From DATAVB01 sp040414495 (GTDB lineage Bacteria > Actinomycetota > Actinomycetes > Mycobacteriales > QHCD01), in the NCBI GenBank assembly GCA_040414495.1, contig JBEDUI010000074.1, forward strand, positions 1 through 34,942: a stretch of DNA of 34,942 bases, given 5' to 3'. The number at the start of each line of letters is the position of its first letter. The first letter of the stretch is position 1. Positions 29,371 to 34,942 of this stretch are shown here, one piece after another. The notes under the pieces are model-generated. The model did not search any database. It was not told the DNA's origin and saw nothing but the letters and a program-made list of their open reading frames with translations. Both the position numbers and the translations under genes were made by a program.

Positions 29371-29400
29371 CCGGTCATTCGCATGATTAAAAACGACCGG
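29371..29400. promoter_or_regulatory. Inverted repeat CCGGTC...GACCGG before the DUF1059 gene
   Basis: CCGGTC at 29371-29376 and GACCGG at 29395-29400 are separated by 18 bases, just upstream of the ribosome site GGGGGAGAG of the gene at 29421. An upstream small hairpin (GTTGC-GGTCGA-GCAAC, about 29353-29368) may end the DUF5134 transcript, though no T-run follows. Both are weak. Confidence 0.25.
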
Positions 29401-29420
29401 CCAGTTGCACAGGGGGAGAG

Positions 29421-29915
29421 ATGACTCGTAAATACGTGGACTGCCGCGATATTCCCAGCGAGTCCAACTGCACGTTGAAGATCAGCGGCGAGGAGGACGA
29501 GGTCATGCGGACCGCCGTCCAGCACGCGGTCGCCGTACATGGCCACACCGACAATCCGGAGCTGCGCAAAGGTGTTCGCGAGGGCATGAAAGACGACACC
29601 GAATTCCTGCCCGGCCCGGGTTCGTTCGTGCAACTCATCGATTTCCAGACCGACCACATCGACGATATCCAGACGATGACGCGCGAGTGGGCGAACGAGA
29701 TCGGCACCGAGCGGACGGCACAGTGGACGATCGCGTCAGCCGACCATGACCGGCCCGGCCACTACGTCGCGATCGTCGCATTCCCGAATAGGGAAGCGGC
29801 GTTGGCGAATTCGGCCAATCCGGCAACCGAGAAGATGGCCATGCGGCTGCAGGAGTTGACCAAGGGCGAACCGTCCTACCGCAACCTCGATGTCGCCACC
29901 ATGGTCCGTTATTAA
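29421..29915 (+). CDS. DUF1059 domain fused to a DUF/ABM-like domain (164 aa)
   Basis: Residues 1-60 are a DUF1059 small domain: KYVDCRDIPSESNCTLKISG, then EDEVMRTAVQHAVAVHGH. C8 and C17 and two later histidines look like metal ligands. Residues 66-164 form a ferredoxin-like alpha/beta domain (FVQLIDFQTDHIDDIQTM...YVAIVAFPNREAALANSANP) of the type found in dimeric alpha-beta-barrel proteins. No function is known. GGGGGAGAG directly precedes the ATG. Its TAA is immediately next to the convergent lpdA stop, with no spacer. Confidence 0.82.
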   Translation: MTRKYVDCRDIPSESNCTLKISGEEDEVMRTAVQHAVAVHGHTDNPELRKGVREGMKDDTEFLPGPGSFVQLIDFQTDHIDDIQTMTREWANEIGTERTAQWTIASADHDRPGHYVAIVAFPNREAALANSANPATEKMAMRLQELTKGEPSYRNLDVATMVRY

Positions 29916-31316
29916 TCACATATTGATCATGTGACCGGCCAGGCCGTGCAGCGCTTCCTTCACCGCCTCGCCCAGGGTGGGGTGGGCATGGACGTTGCGC
30001 GCGGCCTCGTGCACGGTCAGGTCCCACTGCTGGGCCAGGGTGAGTTCGGGTAGCAGCTCGGTGACCTCGGGTCCGATGAGGTGACCGCCGATCAGCTCGC
30101 CGTAGGTCTTGTCGCAGATCAGCTTGACGAATCCGACCGGATCGCCCAGGCCGTGTGCCTTGCCGTTGGCGGTGAACGGGAACTTCGCCACCTGCACGTC
30201 GTACCCGCGTTCGCGCGCCTGGGCCTCGGTGTAGCCGAAGCTGGCGATCTGCGGCTGGCAGTACGTGGCGCGCGGGATCATCACGTAATCCAGTTCCATC
30301 GTTTCGGCGCCCGCGATGGTCTCCGCGGCGATGACGCCCATCGACTCGGCCGCGTGCGCCAGCATGAGCTTGGCTGTGACATCGCCGATCGCGAAAATAT
30401 GCGGCACGTTGGTCCGGCATCGGCCGTCCACGTCGATGGCGCCGCGGTCGGTCAACGCGACCCCGGTGTTCTCCAGCCCGTAGCCGGTCACCCGCGGGGC
30501 GAACCCGATCGCCTGCAGCACCTTGTCCGCCTCCAGCACCCGCTGCTCGCCGTTGGTGGCGACGGTGACCTTGACTGTCGGGCCGGACTCGTCGATCGCC
30601 TCGACCCGGGTCGAGGTCAGAACCTCGATGCCCAGGCGCTTGTACCGGCGCGCCAGCTCGGTGGAGACCTCGACGTCCTCCAGCGGGGTGAGCCGATCGA
30701 GGAACTCCACGATCGTGACCTTGACGCCGTAATTGTGCAGTACGTAAGCGAATTCGACGCCGATCGCGCCGGCGCCGGCGATGATGATGCTGCTCGGCAG
30801 CTCGTCGGAGAGGATCTGCTCCTCGTACGTGACGACCCGCTCGGACAGCTGTGTGCCCGGGAGCAGCTTGGTCTCCGAGCCGGCCGCGATGATGCAGTTG
30901 GTGAACGTGACCGTCTCGGTCCCGCCATCGGTCAGCGCCACCTGCAGCGTGTTCGGGTCGGTGAAGCTGCCGCGCCCGTCGAACTGGGTGATCTTGTTCT
31001 TCTTCATCAGGTAGTGCACGCCCTTGACGCGGCCATCGGCCACGGTGCGGCTGCGCTGGTACGCCGCCTTGTAGTCGAACGTGACCTGGCCGTCGACCTG
31101 GATGCCGAACGTCTTGGCCTCGGTGCTGAAGATGTGGGCCAGTTCCGCGTTACGCAGCAGCGCCTTCGACGGGATGCAGCCGACGTTCAGGCAGACCCCG
31201 CCCCAGTACCGCTCTTCGATGACCGCGGTGCTCAAACCCAACTGGGCGGCCCGGACCGCCGCGGTGTATCCACCTGGGCCCGAGCCCAGCACGACTACGT
31301 CAAAGTGGCTGCTCAT
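29916..31316 (-). CDS. lpdA: Dihydrolipoyl dehydrogenase (466 aa)
   Basis: The E3 flavoprotein of 2-oxoacid dehydrogenase complexes, which reoxidises dihydrolipoamide with NAD. FAD motif GSGPGGYTAA at 11-20; redox-active disulfide in GGVCLNVGCIPSKALL (C42 and C47); NAD-binding IAGAGAIGVEFAYVL in the middle; second FAD motif FAIGDV; catalytic His-Glu pair H445 and E450 in HAHPTLGEAV near the C-terminus. The length is standard. No strong ribosome site precedes the ATG at 31316. It stands alone between the DUF1059 gene (tail-to-tail) and the nar operon. Confidence 0.96.
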   Translation of the reverse strand: MSSHFDVVVLGSGPGGYTAAVRAAQLGLSTAVIEERYWGGVCLNVGCIPSKALLRNAELAHIFSTEAKTFGIQVDGQVTFDYKAAYQRSRTVADGRVKGVHYLMKKNKITQFDGRGSFTDPNTLQVALTDGGTETVTFTNCIIAAGSETKLLPGTQLSERVVTYEEQILSDELPSSIIIAGAGAIGVEFAYVLHNYGVKVTIVEFLDRLTPLEDVEVSTELARRYKRLGIEVLTSTRVEAIDESGPTVKVTVATNGEQRVLEADKVLQAIGFAPRVTGYGLENTGVALTDRGAIDVDGRCRTNVPHIFAIGDVTAKLMLAHAAESMGVIAAETIAGAETMELDYVMIPRATYCQPQIASFGYTEAQARERGYDVQVAKFPFTANGKAHGLGDPVGFVKLICDKTYGELIGGHLIGPEVTELLPELTLAQQWDLTVHEAARNVHAHPTLGEAVKEALHGLAGHMINM

Positions 31317-31388
31317 AGCTCAAACTTAATGCGTCGGTCCACCCACACTCCGCTGGCCCGCCGGGCAAGGCCGTGATCTTCCCAACTG

Positions 31389-32429
31389 CTAATCGGCATG
31401 ACTGAACGTCCGCCCCTCGTGCCAGAGCATCGCGATGAACGTGAGGATCCACGCGGCCAACGCGAACCAGCCCTCGTCATTACCGATCGAGCCCACGATG
31501 GCCAGATGATCAGCCTGGCCGAGGTAATGCCCGGCGACCCCGTACATGCCGAGTGGAAAGACCACGCTCCACAACGCCGGCTCGTACCGCAAGGGGATCC
31601 GGTGCACTACATGCCGCCAGATCCCGGCCGCGATCAGCGGCAGGATCAGCCAGGTGCCGAACACCCAGAACACCACCGACGCGCCCGCGATCAGCCCGCG
31701 GGTCGCGCTGACCATCGGCGCGTCGGCCATCTGCACGATGCGCGCGCCGGCCACGACGGTGATCGCGGTGGCCCCCATCGCCACCCAGTACGGCGGGGTC
31801 AGGTCGGCCGGCCGCAACGGATAGATCAGCATCCGGGCCGCGACGAATATCCCGGCCGAGGCGTACAGGACAACGCCCGTCGACCAGCAGAACACCGCCA
31901 GCAATGCCAATTCGTCCCGTCCGGTGTGGACGGTCGGCTCCAGCCCGGCGGCCAGCACCGCGACCGATTGGCTGGCCACGACCCAGATGAACCAGGTGCC
32001 GTTGGCGTACCGCAATACCGGCCGGCGGGCATGACCGAGCACCGCGGTCCACGGCACCACGTATCCGAGCACCAGCCAGCCGACCCAGCCGACCGCCAGC
32101 AGCACGAACGCGGCCACGTGGTGTCCATCGATCGCCAGTCGGGTCCCGAACACATCGGTCGCCGCGACGAACGTGAAATAGCCGAAGGCGCGCGACGGGT
32201 CGGTCAGGTCGGCCAACGCCTCGGCGCGGAACGCGGTCAGCCGCCAGCCGTAGAGGACGACCAGAAACGCGTACGCCAGGCCGGTCACCCACAGCAGAAA
32301 TACGGAAATCCCGTAGGCGTGGTGGTTCTGCATGCCGACCGAGACGATGCCGGTGGCCATCACCAACGCGAAATAGCCCGGATTCAGGGTGCGTACGGCG
32401 GACGCCGCCGCCGGCTCAGTACGGGACAC
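31389..32429 (-). CDS. TDT/SLAC1-family transporter or anion channel (346 aa)
   Basis: An integral membrane protein with about ten hydrophobic segments. The N-terminus LNPGYFALVMATGIVSVGM is the family hallmark, and WFIWVVASQSVAVLAA and GMYGVAGHYLGQ follow later. Relatives include tellurite-resistance TehA, C4-dicarboxylate transporters and the plant SLAC1 chloride/nitrate channels. The start is a GTG at 32429 lying within the last codons of narI (14-base overlap), so it is translated with the nitrate reductase operon. Nitrate or nitrite movement is therefore an attractive inference, not shown by sequence. Confidence 0.88.
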   Translation of the reverse strand: MSRTEPAAASAVRTLNPGYFALVMATGIVSVGMQNHHAYGISVFLLWVTGLAYAFLVVLYGWRLTAFRAEALADLTDPSRAFGYFTFVAATDVFGTRLAIDGHHVAAFVLLAVGWVGWLVLGYVVPWTAVLGHARRPVLRYANGTWFIWVVASQSVAVLAAGLEPTVHTGRDELALLAVFCWSTGVVLYASAGIFVAARMLIYPLRPADLTPPYWVAMGATAITVVAGARIVQMADAPMVSATRGLIAGASVVFWVFGTWLILPLIAAGIWRHVVHRIPLRYEPALWSVVFPLGMYGVAGHYLGQADHLAIVGSIGNDEGWFALAAWILTFIAMLWHEGRTFSHAD

Positions 32430-33165
32430 CGATCTTGCGCCAGCGACGTCCGCTGGTGCCCGGCTCGTTCGGCGGGGTTGCGGCGCGGCTGCGATACACG
32501 ATGTACGGCCGCCACAGGTACCACAGCGGGTAACTCCAGGCGTGCACGAGCCGGCTGAACGGCCAGATTCCCCAGATCACCCAGGCCGCGGTGGCGTGCA
32601 GTTGGTAAATGAACGGCGCGTGCGCGATTGCCTGGGTGTGTGGGTCAAAGGCGAACAGGCCGCGGAACCACGGCGCCACCGTGTCCCGGTAGTTGTAGCC
32701 ACCGCCGAACAGGTTGATCCCGATCGTCGGGGCGATGCCGGTGATGATGACGATCAGCAGCAGAATCAGCGCGACGTAGTCGATCGGGGCGGTCGTGGCC
32801 CGAACCCGGGGGAGGAACAACCGCCGGCTCGCCAGCACCACCACGCCGCCGATGACCAGAACCGCGGCCAGCGTTCCGGCGCTGGCCGAAAACCAGCGGT
32901 ACGCATTTTCCGGAATTCCGATCGCTTTCGTCCAGGACTGCGGAATCAGCACGCCGATGACGTGACCGGCGATCGCGGCGAATGTGCCGTAATGGAATAT
33001 CGGGCCGCCCCATTTCAGCAGCTTTCGTTCCTGCAGTTGGGTTGAGCGGCTGGTCCAGCCGAATTGGTCGTACCGCCAGCGCCAAATGTGCCCGACGATG
33101 AAAACGGCCAACGCCAGGTACGGCAGGGCGACCCACCAGAACAGCTGCGCGGCGGTGGCGTTCAT
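32416..33165 (-). CDS. narI: Respiratory nitrate reductase gamma subunit (NarI, 249 aa)
   Basis: The membrane cytochrome b subunit that takes electrons from (mena)quinol and passes them to NarH. Five transmembrane helices are visible. Four haem-ligand histidines match the family pattern: H58 (FHYG), H68 (AGHVIG), H190 (QLHATAAW) and H208 (LVHAWS). The ATG at 33165 overlaps the narJ stop (ATGA). The open frame upstream of it is inside narJ and has no similarity. The downstream TDT-family gene starts within its 3' end. Confidence 0.95.
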   Translation of the reverse strand: MNATAAQLFWWVALPYLALAVFIVGHIWRWRYDQFGWTSRSTQLQERKLLKWGGPIFHYGTFAAIAGHVIGVLIPQSWTKAIGIPENAYRWFSASAGTLAAVLVIGGVVVLASRRLFLPRVRATTAPIDYVALILLLIVIITGIAPTIGINLFGGGYNYRDTVAPWFRGLFAFDPHTQAIAHAPFIYQLHATAAWVIWGIWPFSRLVHAWSYPLWYLWRPYIVYRSRAATPPNEPGTSGRRWRKIGVPY

Positions 33166-33782
33166 CGCGGCGTCCCGGCGTATCCACTCAGGTATTCCGG
33201 CGGCGCGAACGGTTCCAAACCGACCTCCTCGCGGGGCGGACCGGACTCCCACGCCGCCACCACCTGCGCCAATTCCCGCCGGCCCAGTTTCGGTTGCTGG
33301 GAGCAGACCGCGGTCAGCAGATGGGCGTACGGCGTTTTCGCCTTCTCCAGCGCGCGGCGCAGTAATTCCAGATCGGTGTGGTGTTGGTGCAACAGCTTTT
33401 CGCCGCGCGGCGACAATGCGGCGAAATCCAGCACCATCGGCAGATAATCGGGCAGCTCGTCGCTGGCCGGCTCGAAACCGGCGCTGCGATAGGCATGTTT
33501 GAACAGCAGCATCGCCATGCCGCGCTTACGGGTGTCGCCGTAGCGGTAGTACGTCAGATAGAGCGCGCAGCGGCGGCGCAGGTCGAAGGTCTGGACGTAA
33601 TGCTGCGCCACCTCGGTCGGCGGTGTTTCCCGTAACCAGTGCAGGAATGCCGCGAATTCGGATCGGGTCGATTTGGGCGTGGTTGCGGCGAATTCGTCGA
33701 GCTGGTCCAATCCGGCGAATATCGCCGCGGTCGGATACTGCAGCAGGACCGAGGCGAGTTTGTACGCGTTGGTGTTGCTCAT
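33162..33782 (-). CDS. narJ: Nitrate reductase molybdenum cofactor assembly chaperone (NarJ, 206 aa)
   Basis: A cytoplasmic helical chaperone of the TorD/NarJ type that binds NarG and lets the molybdenum cofactor be inserted before membrane docking. Family segments are KLASVLLQYP at 8-17, HYVQTFDLRRRCALYLTYYR (about 61-80) with RYGDTRKRGMAML following, and DELPDYLPMVLDFAAL. The length is typical. Start and stop both form ATGA overlaps with narH and narI, so the three are translationally coupled. Confidence 0.95.
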   Translation of the reverse strand: MSNTNAYKLASVLLQYPTAAIFAGLDQLDEFAATTPKSTRSEFAAFLHWLRETPPTEVAQHYVQTFDLRRRCALYLTYYRYGDTRKRGMAMLLFKHAYRSAGFEPASDELPDYLPMVLDFAALSPRGEKLLHQHHTDLELLRRALEKAKTPYAHLLTAVCSQQPKLGRRELAQVVAAWESGPPREEVGLEPFAPPEYLSGYAGTPR

Positions 33783-34942
33783 GACGACCCCCGCTCGGGG
33801 AACAGGTGTGGGGCCGCGCCGTCGCCATTCCAGCCGAGCAGGTTGAAATGGGTCCGGCCGTCCTCGGCCTTGAACGTCTGTCCGCTGGCCGGGTCGTACG
33901 AGTCGATCCCGTGTGGACCGGTGCCGCCCATGCCCGGGCCTCCTTCGCCGTCCAGGGAACAGAACAGTTGCTCGTGCTGACCCGATAACCGGCCCGCCTC
34001 CTCGGCATGCGCCGGCGGGATCACGTACCGGTCCTCGTATTTCGCGATCGCGAGCAACCGGTACAGGTCGTCGAAATCATCCGGGGTGGCACCGACCGTG
34101 GCCGGCAGATCCTCGGCCAGGTCCAGGCCGAGTTGGGCCGCCCGCATGAAGGCCCGGATCGCGGTCAGCTTGCGCAATACCGACCGGACGATGTCGGTGT
34201 CGCCCGCGGTGAACAAATTGGCCAGATACTCGATGGGAATACGCAATGCGTCGATCGTCGCGAAAACCTGGTCGGGGTCGTTCGCGTCGTAACCGGCCGC
34301 GTGCACGGTATCGGAAACCGGGGAGAGCGGCGGGATGTACCAGACCATCGGCAGCGTGCGGTATTCCGGATGCAACGGCAACGCGACCCGATGCCGTACC
34401 GCCAATTCGTACACCGGCGAGCGCTGCGCCGCCTCGATCCAGTCGTACGGAATTCCGGCCTTCGCCGCCTCGGCCTGCACCTCCGGATCGTGCGGGTCGA
34501 GAAATACGCCCAGCTGTGCCTCGTACAGTCCCTGAACGTCCGGCGTCGCGGCGGCATCCAGAACCTTGTCGGCGTCGTACAGGAACAAACCGAGGTAACG
34601 CAGCCGGCCCACGCAGGTCTCGGAGCAGATCGTCGGCTGACCGGCCTCGATCCGGGGAAAGCAGAACGTACATTTCTCGGCCTTGCCGGTGCGGTGGTTG
34701 AAATAGACCTTCTTGTACGGGCAGCCGGAGACGCACATTCGCCAGCCCCGGCAGCGGTTCTGATCGACCAGCACGATGCCGTCTTCTTCCCGTTTGTACA
34801 TCGCGCCGGACGGACACGAGGCCACACAGGACGGATTGAGGCAGTGCTCGCAGATGCGCGGCAGGTAGAACATGAAGACCTGCTCGAATTCCATCTTGAT
34901 TTTTTCTTCCAGCCCGGCCAGGTTGGGATCGGCGATCGCATG
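33779..34942 (-). CDS. narH: Respiratory nitrate reductase beta subunit (NarH), N-terminus cut by window edge
   Basis: The iron-sulfur electron-transfer subunit between NarI and NarG. 387 residues are visible, and roughly the first 100-160 lie beyond the right edge. Cysteine clusters present are CEHCLNPSCVASCP, CRGWRMCVSGCP and CTFCFPRIEAGQPTIC...C. The Trp in CRGW replaces a cysteine and is the normal NarH feature that gives a [3Fe-4S] centre. The C-terminal domain is complete, ending HLFPERGSS. narG is expected just outside the window on the same strand. Confidence 0.96.
   Translation of the reverse strand, partial: HAIADPNLAGLEEKIKMEFEQVFMFYLPRICEHCLNPSCVASCPSGAMYKREEDGIVLVDQNRCRGWRMCVSGCPYKKVYFNHRTGKAEKCTFCFPRIEAGQPTICSETCVGRLRYLGLFLYDADKVLDAAATPDVQGLYEAQLGVFLDPHDPEVQAEAAKAGIPYDWIEAAQRSPVYELAVRHRVALPLHPEYRTLPMVWYIPPLSPVSDTVHAAGYDANDPDQVFATIDALRIPIEYLANLFTAGDTDIVRSVLRKLTAIRAFMRAAQLGLDLAEDLPATVGATPDDFDDLYRLLAIAKYEDRYVIPPAHAEEAGRLSGQHEQLFCSLDGEGGPGMGGTGPHGIDSYDPASGQTFKAEDGRTHFNLLGWNGDGAAPHLFPERGSS

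Overview
The window is high-GC chromosomal DNA of an actinobacterium (Actinomycetota); the genus cannot be fixed from sequence alone. Support comes from strong GC at third codon positions, frequent GTG starts, many ATGA/GTGA start-stop overlaps, a CtpE-type P-ATPase closely resembling the mycobacterial one, a DUF5134 membrane protein, two proteins of coenzyme-F420-type families, and a form I aerobic carbon monoxide dehydrogenase in M-S-L order. No rRNA, tRNA, CRISPR array, prophage or transposase gene was seen. Mobile or repetitive DNA is limited to a 227-bp MITE at the left edge and a repeat-rich stretch at 11.6-13.2 kb.

Layout. (1) 1-4.9 kb: the tail of an unidentified gene, a MITE placed exactly at the stop codon of a convergent nucleoside hydrolase, a deazaflavin-dependent nitroreductase, a 69-residue protein with its own terminator, an MFS exporter, a divergent ArsR-like regulator and a VOC protein. 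(2) 5-10 kb: a translationally coupled MalY/PatB aminotransferase-MFS pair and a large secreted beta-propeller/phosphoesterase protein. (3) 10.2-13.2 kb: a TRIC/UPF0126 membrane protein, a DUF72 protein, and an F420:NADP-oxidoreductase-like gene bracketed by two direct copies of a hairpin element. A 630-bp gene-free region follows, made of an inverted repeat, a 52-bp tandem array and a degenerate GGTCGG minisatellite. (4) 13.2-17.6 kb: a zinc-type alcohol dehydrogenase behind ctpE, and a divergent PPK2 polyphosphate kinase.

(5) 17.6-28.3 kb, all on the minus strand except one gene: the aerobic CO dehydrogenase locus coxM-coxS-coxL-(XdhC-YHS fusion)-coxD-coxE-coxG, nearly all genes overlapping. 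Upstream lie an XRE/MmyB-type regulator with a divergent NADPH:FMN reductase, and then an xdhC-mocA pair expected to make and load the molybdopterin cytosine dinucleotide cofactor. The structural enzyme, its AAA+/VWA maturation pair, membrane-linked CoxG and cofactor genes together form a nearly complete CO-oxidation module. (6) 28.5-31.3 kb: a DUF5134 membrane protein preceded by a 15-bp repeat array, a DUF1059 fusion protein and dihydrolipoyl dehydrogenase. (7) 31.4 kb to the right edge: the end of a nitrate reductase operon (narH partial, narJ, narI) translationally coupled to a TDT/SLAC1-family channel-like protein.

Two sequence-level signals run across the window. The palindromes GGAATTCC and CCACAGTGG/CCACTGTGG are strongly over-represented, and codons that are otherwise uncommon here appear to be chosen to create them. 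All counts were made by eye.
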